A stretch of 20,387 nucleotides of DNA from Lingula anatina (GCF_001039355.2 NW_019773938.1:8042-28428), one strand, 5' to 3'; shown: positions 1 to 11,299, counted from the stretch's first letter. Program-made: numbers and translations. The notes: a model not told the origin generated them from the sequence alone.

Positions 1-825
1 ATAGTAACTTATAGTAACTGGCTCGCACAGCCAGTAATTACGGCGCGGGATATTCAGGGCACAGACCGTGATCATAAGATAGCGCGAATAGAAAATAGAA
101 TTTAGAAAATACACATTGCATGTGAACAAGTTAAAGGATGACAGCTAAATCAGACAATGAAAACGCACGTGCAGTTGGTCCGAACTAAGACACATTTACC
201 CAAGGTTATTTTCACACAAGTAACACACATTTTTAGATGTTTCAGTAAAATCATTTCTATTAACAGAAACAAGCAGAGACATGCTGAAGCTAGAAATAAA
301 AAAATAAAGTTCTAGTAATCTGTGAAACTCAGGGAAGTAACAGTAGTGCCTCATTGTGAAATGCTTTCTGGGAGTTGAATTGGTGTTGAATAGACAATAT
401 TGGGGAGTAAAATGCGGCAGAGAAGCCTAGCATAAGTTGCACAATGCATTCAGTTAGATTTGCAGATAGCAGACTCTGAGGTTCTCTACAACAGAAAAGG
501 AATACACCGAGTGAGATCAGCTGTTATGTATCCATTTATCTAGGTGAGATCAGATGTATAAAAAAAACCCCGGATAAATAAATAATAATAATAATTTTGT
601 AAAAAATTAGTCAAAATCAAACGAGCTTTCATTTCTGTGCCCTAGATATTGTTTATTTGCAACTTAAGGTGCAATTATGTGAATTATATTATATTAATGC
701 AGTATAAAAAACAGTTAGACGCCTGGTCACTACATATTGGGACGATCTCGTACATGTACACAGCCCAGCTGCCGTATGAGGCGCTGTAAGCTGGCATGCT
801 AACAGTATCTTTCTCTGTCAGACCA
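1..825. other. Non-coding stretch, no gene identified
   Basis: AT-rich sequence with short A-runs and an (ATA)-type patch near 580-595. No open frame here has support as a gene. A short patch on the minus strand (about 735-801) has unusually GC-rich third codon positions and is described in the findings, but it is too short to call an exon. Confidence 0.6.
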
Positions 826-891
826 GGGCTCCGTAACTCGAAAGCATCGCGAATTGCGACCGAGCGCAAGCGTCTCTATTCCATAACTCGG
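826..891 (+). repeat. CpG-rich TATCTCGAAAG-family repeat, copy 1
   Basis: Begins GGGCTCCGTAACTCGAAAG followed by CATCGC, then GAGCGCAAG, and ends with a second partial module CCATAACTCGG. The same order (CTCGAAAG, then TTCGC, then GTGCGC) is seen at 15346-15472 and 16585-16889, so this is a dispersed repeat family. The copy is truncated and has no visible partner inverted repeat. Two modules here read TAACTCG where the other copies read TATCTCG. Confidence 0.7.
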
Positions 892-1555
892 CATTTATCA
901 TATGTATGATACCCCATCATCCCGTTAATAAGACTAAATGAACTTCAGAGCAAGGAGAAAAAAAAGAACGATGTGGAGTAGTTTACTGTTTTTCTCTGCT
1001 TTGGGTGTGGTGAGGCCTACCTTTTACACGAACAAAACACTAACAGTCAGTAAACAACAGAATCAATATACTTATCTCGAAGAACAAATGTGGACAGTGA
1101 AAATTAGTTGAAATGGCTTTATTGTAGTTGCTGGTACAACAGACTGCTTTAACTTTAATCTGGATGCGTATAATATCACGTATCACGTAATGCAACAAAA
1201 ATAGACTATTTCGTTTCTACCCTTTCCCCAACCCAACATCCAAAAAATATTCACAAAAGGCTTAAAAGTCGAAGTCCATGCAGTTATCGGACCGACAGAT
1301 TTTCACATTTTGCGAACACAGCACAGTTGCAATCACACATTGAAGCGCCAGACGTTCCGAGACATGGTTTTTAAGTTAACCTTTAGGCACGGCTTAAACA
1401 TTTGGTTTCATTCACTGTCAACAAAATTTGTCGTATGTGCAGTATTTGTGCTCGTTCTTCGTTGTTAGTAACGCGGAATATTGCGCATGTTTTGTATCAA
1501 GCCTGTACGTTAAACGTCTTCATTGCAAAAAGACAATTTTCTGTATCAGAGCAAT
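892..1555. other. Non-coding stretch, no gene identified
   Basis: AT-rich, with short open frames only. I see no splice-consistent exon and no repeat of note. Confidence 0.6.
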
Positions 1556-1636
1556 ATTATTATATTATATTATATTATATTATATTATATTATATTATAT
1601 TATATTATATTATATTATATTATATTATATTATATT
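1556..1636. repeat. (ATTAT)n pentanucleotide microsatellite
   Basis: About 16 near-perfect copies of a 5 bp unit (TATAT/ATTAT). Because 5 is not a multiple of 3, all three frames cycle through Tyr, Ile and Leu without a stop, which creates false open frames across the tract. Confidence 0.95.
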
Positions 1637-2936
1637 AGTAAAAAACGTTATCGCCGTATATCACCATATCGTGATTTAAAACACCCATAAAACTATCTGT
1701 GCGTGTGTTTTCTGTAGTAACGTCAACAACCAAGAGGTCAGCTTACTTATAGTTAATTCAGGGGAGGTGCCTCCGTGGCCTGATTATAAGCTGTCACTTT
1801 GTGTAGGTCTGTTTCTTCAGAAAAAACCCAGCATAATCGAAAAAATGCCGCCCTCAGTTCAGGGTCAGAGCATTTTTCCTCTGTTTGCCCAAGTGATCCA
1901 AATGTTGTTTTTGGGTGTTATTCTGTTTACTCCTGCAAATTGTGTCAGAATCCTTTAAATCGTTTATATGTGTTTCTGGTGTGGAATGAGAGAAAGAGAG
2001 CGACATAGAGAGAGGGGGAGTTTGTACATGTAGTAAGAATTTTCGGATATCATACGGAGATAAAAGTTTTAAAAGTAGGCCTACGAAAAAGAAAAAAGAA
2101 AACGCGTCAACCCATGTCACCAAGCATCTCGATATATTCAAGCGTACATACTGCTACAAGTGCGGTCTCCCACGCCTGTTGCTACTTAAATAGGAAGCCG
2201 GCTAGCTTCTGATGATAAAAAATGTATGCACAATCACCATTAAAGATATCAGATGTCGCTTGCATTCGCCCCCATATCTCTGGGGTCAGTGACTCATTTA
2301 CACTCCAATTTGTCGATTCATATTTAACATAATTATACGACAAAGACGCGAACAGTGCTAAAAACGTTTCTTGCTTTAGATACAAAGTAAAACTGCAAAT
2401 TTAGGAGCTAACCCCCAAAACCTGTAAAAAAGTATGCTTCTTTGCACAAGGCTCATTTAGATAAATGCTTTATTGACAAGGTTTATGATTTATTTGGTCG
2501 AAATGAAATATTCTGCTGTGTTGGATTAATATTTTGTGTCACAATGGAATCAAGTATGAAAGTATTATTAGATAACGACAAAAATTTCTTGAAATGTAGA
2601 TGTCGTTTAAGTTTGTCGCTAAATGCGCCGCTTTTCTGTCATCCTCGTGTCACGCGAGGTCACGACCTTGGTGACCTTCGGTCGAGATGAATGGAAATCC
2701 CGCTTATCATTTGTACGCCGTCACCTCATCCGTCATTTCAACTGACTGGATTGTGGGCACAGACGACTTTTCGGGCTGTGTTAACTCTAAATTTTATTCC
2801 AAGAAAAAATCCGTTTTTTTTTTCTCTATTTCACCAAATATTCATTCTCTCTCTCCCTCTCCATCTCGAAATTTCATGCTTTCAGCTCCTCTTCAGTTTG
2901 TACATTATCGGTATTTGTAGTATTTATTTCAACATT
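1637..2936. other. Non-coding stretch, no gene identified
   Basis: Mixed AT-rich sequence with a GA-rich patch near 1986-2021 and a somewhat GC-richer patch near 2640-2770. The open frames here are short, overlap each other and lack recognisable domains. A motif of about 25 bp (ATTCATTCTCTCTCTCCCTC) at about 2840 recurs at about 2934, leading into the CT tract. Confidence 0.55.
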
Positions 2937-2937
2937 C

Positions 2938-2938
2938 A

Positions 2939-2990
<52 letters not shown>
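2938..2990. repeat. (CT)n microsatellite
   Basis: About 50 bases of almost pure CT dinucleotides with one extra C near 2950. A shorter CT-rich tract precedes it at about 2841-2866. Confidence 0.95.
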
Positions 2991-2992
<2 letters not shown>

Positions 2993-5665
2993 TCATGAAG
3001 CTGCCTGATAACCCGCCTGTCTATCTATGAACTTCTGTAATTCTGTATATTAATGTCACTTCTGGCTGTGGATTTGTCCCTTTGCCTGCTCGCATGCTTA
3101 TTTTTAAAATATTAACATGTACCTATTGGTCTGTCTGTCTGTCCGCCTGCTGCCCGCCTGCTTGTAAATTGCTCACAGTTGTGGTGAAATACACCATCTT
3201 TCTTTCTGTTCGTTCGTTTCATTCTTTCTTCCATTCTTCTTTCCGTCCTTATCATGCTGCTCTCCCGTGAAGTCTCCATTAAGTGTTGCACAAATAATAT
3301 AAACACAGTAATCCCGACACACGATAATCTTATCATCTGTCCTCTCGAAGCTCTATTAAGCCGTATTTTACGTTACAAACGTTATTTAGCAATAGTAATG
3401 TGCGCATTAATGTGGTGTCAAAATGTCAGCGAGCCTCAAAACATGACAGTGAAAATGCGGTTCGCCAAGTTCTATGCGAGTATTTAACAGGATTAAATAA
3501 TTCAATAAATGCCATAGTTTCCGATTAACTAGGGGAGATGAACGTGGACTTGCTCATGGATCCGGAATACCTTCAGATTAAGTTGTACTTAGCCGGTCAG
3601 GACTACACAAAATTAAAAACTCATTCTGTACTTAATAAATCTCAAATGGCAAGTCATTGGATCTTTGTGACACAGAGAGATGGTAAAAAATTTACCCCTT
3701 CATCAACATTTAATACACTTTTTATAATTCCACTCCATCGTTCTTAGTTCAACTTTCTTTCATTATACAATTATGTACTTTCATTATCTTCTGTAAAGAA
3801 TATTTTATGCCGCCCGTGTCCATGACTCACCAGAATGGGTACAACCCAATTCAGTATCAATATCTTATCAGAATGACATGGGTTGTCAAGTGCGTTTCTT
3901 ACTAGTATCAGTGTTAGGCACCAAGAGAATAGCTCTTGGGGTGATTCACTTCAGTTTGATAACTTTTTTCTTGAGAACTCTATGACAGACTGAAAGTTTT
4001 TGAAATTTTCATTTCTTTTTGTTGTTCTTATTTTTTCAATCCACGCTCGTAAAACAGGTGTTTCCTACTCATGTTATTTTGATAATCCATATACTCATTC
4101 ATATAGTAAGTACCTGAGATTACAACCAAGGGTTATAATATTAGGAAGGTCCAGAAATAAAGCTAAAGTACAAAACGGATGGAAGAGATAAATAAACAGA
4201 GAGATGAATTTATTAACCTAAATGACTGGAATAGCCCTTGTTTCAATAAGTGATTGTTGTAGCTGCTGGTGATGTACTTAAAGCCCATTTCTTAGTGCCA
4301 AACGCACAAATGTCCACATTAAGAGGGAGAAAAGTTTGTTATTTAGCTGTCTAATGTGCTTTTGCGATATTTTGGTCAGTAATGCAAGCAAAATATGCAG
4401 ATGTAAGTTTCAAAATCAAATGGGACGCTATTTGTTTGTTTTATGTCGATCTATATACCAAGAACATATTTTTACGAGGAAAAAAACTTTGCTTTTCGTC
4501 TTTGCATTTAGAGTAGATTGGTAGTTTTAAGGGCCAAGAAAGTCTCGTTTTTTCAATCAATCTTGCGAAATTAGCTATAAATAAAATGATTTTACGTTTA
4601 AACTTACTACTGCATGTATAACCCCTTTGCTGTACTATGATTAGCAGGAATATAATAAAAGTATCTGATATTAAGATATTAGAGTCGTTTGGCTGTGTTA
4701 TCTTTTTTTATTCTTAAGTGAATAAACGAACATTTATCAATGCCATTTGTCCATTTATCTCAAAAATTCCCCTTTGAGCATTTTGCACTGATTTTGGACG
4801 TCTTCCATTTTCTTTTCTGTCTTTTTACGCATATGATACTTATTTATCTTAATTTATCTATTTTTGTCTTTTTTTAGTTTTGGGCAGGGAGAGGGGAAAG
4901 GGGTTACTAGGGGATATGCTTAGATTAAAATAAGGATTTTCGGAATTGCAATATAATTTGACCTTTGAGAACGTGCCATGACATTAATTAATTCCAGTAG
5001 CATATGTTTGTATGTAGGTGGCACATGAAAGTCCATAAAAATGGTTTTGGGGCACAGAAGCATGCTTTGCCTTAAAGTAAGGTCACAAGTATTACACTTA
5101 ATTTTTCTTTTGCGGGACAGAGTTCACGCGGAACAAACTTGCATAAGGGAGACTCCCAGCTTCCTTAAATAGATTAAAGATGACATCATTTCTACGTACT
5201 TTTCTTAAACCACCCCTATTCTTCAACATTATCAACTTATTAAGAGTTGCAACAACAGATTAATGACAGCTGGAATGGGTGTTGTGTTTTTATTCTTATT
5301 TATCAAAGTCAAATTCGCATAGATAAAACAATGAAAATAATAATAGCATCTGTCCCTGAAATTTTCCTACTGAAAGCTAGGATTTTTTTCATAAGCTATG
5401 ATTTCCGGTCAAAATCCTTCATTTGCTTAGTTTACAGGAGTTTTCCCATGTGTCTCGAGGTTATTAAACCCCCGGGTAATAACAATGACCGCGTGAGAAT
5501 GTGTTTTATACAGCTGTAAAATACTCGTGGTCTGACCGCATCCAGAGGAAAATTATTTTTCAGACGTGCGTCACCCTGAGTTCAAGTCTGTTGGGATATC
5601 ACCCTGGACACGTGTGTTTGTAATAGGAAGTCTAAATCAAAGTTGTGCTCTTCAGGGTTTGGTCT
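2991..5665. other. Non-coding stretch, no gene identified
   Basis: About 2.7 kb of AT-rich sequence with T-rich runs and scattered stops in every frame. I found no conserved domain, exon pair or long repeat. The short open frames (for example 3538-3747 and 5247-5519) resemble nothing I recognise and have AT-rich third positions like the background. Confidence 0.6.
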
Positions 5666-5691
5666 GGGGGGGGGGGGGGGGGGGGGGGGGG
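5666..5691. repeat. 26-base poly-G tract
   Basis: An uninterrupted run of 26 G, five bases before copy 1 of the 600 bp duplication. Such tracts often stop sequencing reads, which matters for interpreting the duplication and the N at 6295. Confidence 0.98.
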
Positions 5692-5695
5692 ATGG

Positions 5696-6294
5696 CAGAC
5701 CCACACTGGGTGACAAACGAAGAGGTTTATTGATATATTGTCCTCCGTGTCCGATATAAGTAAACCCACCACACTGCCGATTTTTTCTGTTTGAATGATG
5801 ATAACAAACACCAAGGAACATAAACGATTATATCTGCGGTGATAAGTGGAACAGAAAGAGAGTTTTTTTAATAAGATATGTGTGATATGACGCAAACCGC
5901 AGTGATTTATATGCCATTTTACTCTATATATAGACCTAATTGCCGGCGATCGAAATGTATGGAGATTTTGTACTTTTAAAGGAACTTATGTACTTGGCTG
6001 TCAAACCCTGTCAAATATAAATGACTGCCATTCTCTCTCTTTCTCTCTCTCTCTTTCTCTCTCAGTGTATACGTGCGTGCGTGTGCGTGCGTGTACCTGC
6101 GTGCACAGAATAATATATGTTCGCGTCATTTATATGGAGGGAGCATGATGAGAATTCCCGCCTTACTGTTACGCGGGTATAACAAACGTGACATCGCCTG
6201 TTGTTACACAACAATTATATTACGAGTGTGGTCAGAAGCCCTTTTCAGTACGTGGGTGGCAAAATTATTTACAAAAACAAATTCATCGTGTGAA
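5696..6294. repeat. ~600 bp duplicated unit, copy 1
   Basis: Starts CAGACCCACACTGGGTGACA and ends TTCATCGTGTGAA. It matches 6297-6893 over its whole length, with roughly two dozen single-base or short indel differences by eye. It contains a CT microsatellite (about 6032-6063) and a GTGC-rich tract (about 6068-6108). Differences are spread evenly, as expected for two alleles or a recent duplication. Confidence 0.93.
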
Positions 6295-6295
6295 N
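6295..6295. other. Assembly N at the junction of the duplicated units
   Basis: The only ambiguous base in the window. It lies exactly between the end of copy 1 and the start of copy 2, suggesting that two contigs or haplotype fragments were joined here. Confidence 0.9.
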
Positions 6296-6296
6296 C

Positions 6297-6623
6297 CAGA
6301 CCCACACTGGGTGACAAACGAAGAGGTTTATTTATATATTGTCCTTCGTGTCTGATATAAGTAAACCCACCACACTGCCGATTTTTTCTGTTTGAATGAT
6401 GATAACAAGCACCAAGGAACACAAACGATCATATCTGCGGTGATAAGTGGAACAGAAAGAGTTTTTTTAATAAAATACGTGTGATATGACGCAAACCGCA
6501 GTGATTTATATGCCATTTTACTCTATATATAGACCTAATTGCTGGCGATCGAAATGTATGGGGATTTTGTACTTTTAAAGGAACTTATGTAGTTGTCAAA
6601 CTCTGTCAAATATAAATGACTGC

Positions 6624-6665
<42 letters not shown>

Positions 6666-6893
6666 GTATACGTGCGTGCGTGTGCGTGCGTGTGCCTGCG
6701 TGCATAGAATAATATATGTTCGCGTCATATATATGGAGGGAGCATGGTGAGAATTCCCGCCTTACTGTTACACGAGTATAACAAACGTGACATCGCCTGT
6801 TGTTACACAACAATTATATTACGAGTGTGGTCAGAAGCCCTTTTTGGTACGTGGGTGGCAAAATTATTTACAAAAACAAATTCATCGTGTGAA
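6297..6893. repeat. ~600 bp duplicated unit, copy 2
   Basis: Direct repeat of 5696-6294 with an offset of 601 bases. The CT tract is longer and purer here (about 6627-6662), and the GT/GC tract differs by a few bases. Beyond 6893 the sequence continues into unique DNA, whereas copy 1 stops at the N. Confidence 0.93.
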
Positions 6894-8126
6894 GGGCGTT
6901 AATCGTAAAGCAGTCTTGATGAGTGGTTTTGAAACGAAAATAAAACTAATTTGACTGTGTGCAGTAATCACGACTTTTTTGTTTGCGCGAAATATGGGTT
7001 TTGTTAAGAAAGACTTAAACACGAAATGGATATTCTTTCCCCTCAAAGCAAGCAGCACAAGTTGTGACTTCTCGTGAACACTTTAAAATGCTAGAGGAGC
7101 TCGACCCATTTGTTTTCGCTTACTTTAAATTCTCACACGCCTTGGCCTTTTAGAAACATACTGGGGTGACCGTGATGGTGAAACTTTAAACCTATTTCTA
7201 ATTTTTACAATGTAAATGAGGGGCATTCGTTCAATTCATAATCTCTAGTTCAGAGTAGTTTGTCCCGGTTTCATGTAGCCTATCGCTTGTTTTCCAAACA
7301 ATCTGATTGCCTGAATACATGAATAAAATCGAGCTGCCTCGACAGGGTAAATGATTACAAATTGTGGAAAATTGAGAACCGGTGAATAATGGAGAGGGAG
7401 GAGGGGAAGGACACTTGGATATTCAACTACGACATGATTACGACAGGAGAGAAATGTGTTTCGTGAATTTATGCCATCCATCATTTCTGCTTGTCTCAGT
7501 GACAGTGCAGCTGCGACCAGACAAAATAGGGGATGTCGCACGAGCCTGTGTGTCTGTATTTGTTCAACACACAACATCAACTTCTTCTAATTAGGACAAT
7601 TTTCGCCATCTGTTTTAACTGGAAATTTGCACCAGTGGTTGTAAAAAAGTAATTTTCTTCAATTGCGGTTGGAAAATCGTATTGACTGATTGATTGTGGA
7701 CATTAGAGCAGGAAAGTTCGCATTGCTCACAAATGAACAATTGAACAGAGAAATGACACGACTCCCTGCGCGTGTTACATTAACCAAATGGGTGTAAATT
7801 TGAAAATTAATACGAAAAGGGCAAGGACCCTCCCAGCCAACAGCAATGTCAAACTCACGCCTGAACACTAGCACTTGGATACTGTAAATTGTAAGTTTAG
7901 TTGAATCATCGATTATTCTGTGATTGCGACTTGCTATCTGTAGCCAAGGTCACATCAGGCGCACTGTGGTCCAAGGTACAAGCAGACGACATTCTTACCT
8001 GAGCAGACGATAGCTCAGATAGCAGACGAGAACACTATTGATACCCTAGAAAAGATTATGAAATCAGTGTCAACCTAGGAAGCATGCATATGCCAACTGA
8101 GATCCAGCGCTGGAAAGCTGAGCGGA
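6894..8126. other. Upstream region of the olfactomedin-domain gene
   Basis: No gene is seen. The bases just before 8127 are presumably 5' leader. An in-frame stop (TAG, 8076-8078) closes the reading frame, so the coding frame does not extend further upstream within this exon. I see no convincing TATA box. A possible splice acceptor (CTATCTGTAG, ending at about 7943) could mark the start of this exon if a 5' non-coding exon exists, but it is unsupported. Confidence 0.45.
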
Positions 8127-10824
8127 ATGACTAAAATATATTCCCAAAATTGTAGTGTCGTCTGCCAAACGTGCTACCCTGGCTCACGTCCGGAAGGCAA
8201 TATGGAAACAACATCATTATGGACATTGCGTAGACAACTTGGTTTGACATGTATACGTGTACTTATCATATGGAGTGTCCTGTGGTCCTGTAGTGCCCCC
8301 CTAGTGCTGGCGGACCAGTCCGTAGCAGCTGACTCTGACGGGGGGATGTCCCCGTACAGTTTCAAAGTCCCCAAGGAATTTAACAACATACAAATGGCAT
8401 TCAGCAAGGAAAATAGAGCAGAAACTCTAGCCAAGCAAAGTGAGGTACTGCAGATGCAAGCTAAAGTGCTGACTGAGTTATTTAATATCAAAAACATTTC
8501 TCAGCTCGTTGAGAACCTAATTGCCCGCGTGGTTCAATTGGAAGAACTCCCCGAAAAGTATATCCGGCAGCAGAAGGACTTAGAGGCCTTACGGGAAAAA
8601 CACGACGTATTGCTGGAACGTGTGGCCGATTTAGAAAGTAACCAGACACAAATCTATCAGACACTAGAAACTCTCGAGGGTGAGGACGAACAAATACGAG
8701 GAAAAGTTCAGGAAGTAGACAGGAACCTTCGGAAAAAAGTCGCAGACGAGAACGCAGCAATTACTGAAATAATTCAACAAAATCAACGAAATCACCTCCA
8801 GCTTGCGTCCCGGGTCACCAATCTACGAGGCGACCTACAAACCACACAAGACAAACTGTACGAGGTAAGCTCGAAACGCGACGCGTTGGAGAAATCAGTG
8901 GAGGAGGGTGTAAAGGGAGAACTCCAAAATCTGGAGGTGCGAGTTGACGGGTTAGAAAAGGATGTAATGGAATTGCAGAAAGAAGATGCCGAGATTGAAT
9001 CTAAAGTTACCGATCTCGCAACATCACGCGACGAGGCGAGAGAGGATATTGATGCCTTAAAAAAGAACGCCGAGGACATGGAGGGCGAGGTGACCTCAAT
9101 CAAGGCCAATCAAAGTAAAGAACGTGCTAAAGTAGAGAGCGCAGACAAGGCAATAAACGAACAATTAAATGATCTCAAAAGAAAATCAGATGATGTATGC
9201 ACCGAAATTGAAGCACTGAAAACAGAAAATGAACGCCAAAACGCGAGGGTAGATACTCTTGGCAAAGACCTCGGGGATAAATACGATAAAACGAGCACTG
9301 AAATCGAATCGCTTAAAACGCACCAAGATAAACAAAACATCAGAGTCGAAAATCTTGGACAGGATCTTAACTCACTTATCAATAAGAAGGTCCTACAACT
9401 AAATACAACAGCAATGGTGCTTGGGACTAAGACTCAGACACTAGAAGAACAAGTTTCCAATCTGTACTCAAAATGGATTTTCCTTAACAACACTACAACA
9501 GCCTTAAGAACCTCAGTCCCATCCCTCATCCAACACACTATTCACAGTGTTCTAAATAGCACCAACACCAAAATGGCTGCGTTGAGAAGAACGGTTCATA
9601 GCAACGCCAATCACCTCTTTGACCTACACCATGATTTCCAGACTCGGTGGAATGAGACCATAGATAACATAGTCGACGCTATCGTTACACTGAAAAACCG
9701 AACCGACAATATATCTTCTGCCTCTTTACCCACATCTTGCATGTGCACCGACGAAATGCTGTATAGTTTTGTGACCAATTATCGATTCAACGGCACGGGT
9801 CTCAAGCTCGTGATAGACCACACGGGCCATAGTTCTACCACCACGGCCTCCACCACCGAGACTAACACGAAGGAATTAGTTTCCAGTGTCACACCTTCAA
9901 CGTCATTATTAACGACTAGTGAAACTACAACGACTGCCTCCGCTGTATCTAGTGCTTCAACCACGGTTAGTTCTACTTCTGCTACTACTTCTACGACTAC
10001 GCCTGCTACGACCACATCTACTACTACTACTACTACGACAACGCCTACTACTATTACTACGACCACGCCTACTACTATTACGACCACGCCTACTACTACT
10101 ACGACCACGCCTACTACTATTGCTACTACTACGACCACGCCTACTACTACTACTACGACTACTACTACTGCTACAACCCCACCTACAACATCTGTCGCGT
10201 CAACCTCCCCAACCGTTACCACGCCTACCACTGAACCCACTACAAACATTGAGACTACTCAAGAGACTACTACCACGTCAGTCATTTCTATATCTAACAC
10301 AGACTCAACCTCGTCCACTAATACCACCAAGACCACGCCCTTATCTACGCCCACATCTACTACCACCTCGCCAGAGTCTTCGACAAAAACGCCGACGACA
10401 ACGTGGTTCGACTTTTCCGGAAGTGGTTCTGGAATAGGTGACAATGATAATGAAGATGATGGTGGTGACGTCACAACTACTGAACCCGATATCGTTGACG
10501 TCACAACAATATTCCGGAACTACAGCCAGAGCAGCAGTACTGCTGCTGTTGATACTAATAACGGATTTGAGTTTGATAATACTACAGACGAAGTTGACGT
10601 CACACAGGAATCGAGTACAGAACGCGCCAGTGTCTCTAGCACAGTGGATGTTATTTTGACTGAACCGTCTCCTTCTAGCACAGAAATGCACGAGACTGTT
10701 AATATTACCTCTACCCCAATTACTAGTGGATCTCCTGTCTCCGTCTCTGTTGAAATGACAACTACATCATCGACTGAAGGAGAGATTACGGCAACAACAG
10801 AGGCGATGCCTGTACCGCGGCTGG
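8127..10824 (+). CDS. Olfactomedin-domain mucin-like coiled-coil protein, exon 1
   Basis: Encodes residues 1-899 plus the first base of codon 900 of a joined 1163-residue protein. Seen in order: a hydrophobic segment at residues 40-62 (signal peptide or type II membrane anchor); a long heptad-rich, charged coiled coil at about 95-425; a more mixed stretch with several N-glycosylation sequons (NNTT, NST, NET, NRT) and a CMC pair at 538-540; a Thr/Ser/Pro stalk at about 568-760 typical of dense mucin-type O-glycosylation; an SGSGSG motif followed by an acidic run at 764-779; and a second Ser/Thr-rich acidic stretch to 899. The ATG at 8127 is the first after the in-frame stop at 8076. A second ATG at 8202 (M26) has A at -3 and G at +4 and puts the hydrophobic stretch nearer the N terminus; I think it is the likelier start. 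The exon ends at a donor G|GTAGGT (GT at 10825-10826). Known relatives of this general plan (coiled coil plus C-terminal olfactomedin domain, as in noelins, myocilin, amassin and gliomedin) are extracellular and oligomeric. The mucin stalk makes this one unusual. Confidence 0.88.
8202..8204 (+). promoter_or_regulatory. Alternative, probably preferred, start codon (M26)
   Basis: The context CAAT-ATG-G has A at -3 and G at +4, close to the animal optimum; the upstream ATG at 8127 has G at -3 and A at +4. Starting here gives a short basic N-terminal region (TLRRQ) followed by a hydrophobic core and a small-residue end (LVLA then DQ), which fits a signal peptide. Starting at 8127 adds 25 residues including three cysteines. 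Confidence 0.5.
10041..10160 (+). repeat. Coding minisatellite in the Thr-rich stalk
   Basis: Five ACGCCT-led units spaced 24, 21, 21 and 30 bases apart, each encoding Thr-Pro-Thr-Thr-(Ile/Thr) blocks within a wider ACT/ACG/ACC triplet tract (about 9990-10180). All unit lengths are multiples of three, so copy-number changes would keep the frame and alter stalk length. Confidence 0.85.
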
Positions 10825-11071
10825 GTAGGTAAATTGTTGAATGTGACCCCCCCCCCCCCAAACACACACATAATGCCTAACCATCCTTATCTAACTACAT
10901 TTTTTTCACTTTATTCACAGCGTTGAAAGTATTGGAAGGCAAATGAAATAGAATGAAAAAAAAAACTTACTGACGTCATCGATAATTACCTAGTGATCTA
11001 TGATTGACCGTCACTCTTTTTAAAAACCTCAGAAATGTAGTCCAAGCGTGCGATTTTAAAACCGCGATTTT

Positions 11072-11097
11072 CTTCACTTGACCTTAATCAAGTGAAG
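11072..11097. repeat. Perfect 10 bp inverted repeat (hairpin) in the intron
   Basis: CTTCACTTGA at 11072-11081 pairs with TCAAGTGAAG at 11088-11097 around a 6-base loop (CCTTAA). No function is assigned. Confidence 0.7.
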
Positions 11098-11262
11098 GGT
11101 TCCAGGTTTTATTTGCTCTTGACAAACAACCTTTCTGGGTTATTGATTTGACCTTCTTTTAATAATTCATTAGGGGGGAAAGATTGTAAAATGCATTTTA
11201 CTCGACAATGGAGATATATTTAAAAATGTATCCTTTATGAAATTCTATAATTACAAATTATT

Positions 11263-11265
11263 ATA

Positions 11266-11297
<32 letters not shown>
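11263..11297. repeat. (TTA)n microsatellite
   Basis: About 11 near-perfect TTA/ATT triplets inside the intron. Confidence 0.9.

Positions 11298-11299
<2 letters not shown>

Noticed and set aside
1402-1679. Two overlapping frames with Tyr-Ile-Leu repeats.
   Set aside because: They are produced by the ATTAT microsatellite.
4000-4191. Short frame starting with a signal-peptide-like hydrophobic run.
   Set aside because: It begins at TTG rather than ATG, and its T-rich start explains the hydrophobic residues; no splice support.
5582-5895. Minus-strand frames with a poly-Pro run.
   Set aside because: The Pro run is the 26-G tract read antisense. Only the short GGFTY similarity was kept, as a weak finding.
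9779-10249. Long minus-strand open frame rich in Val.
   Set aside because: It is the antisense of the Thr codon (ACN) tract; the composition mirrors the real exon and no domain is present.
9919-10437. Plus-strand open frame rich in Leu, Arg and Pro.
   Set aside because: Shifted reading of the same triplet repeat inside exon 1; it is a shadow.
10829-10830. Alternative splice donor AG|GTAAAT.
   Set aside because: Better consensus than the chosen donor, but it ends exon 1 in phase 2, which does not match the phase-1 acceptor at 12763.
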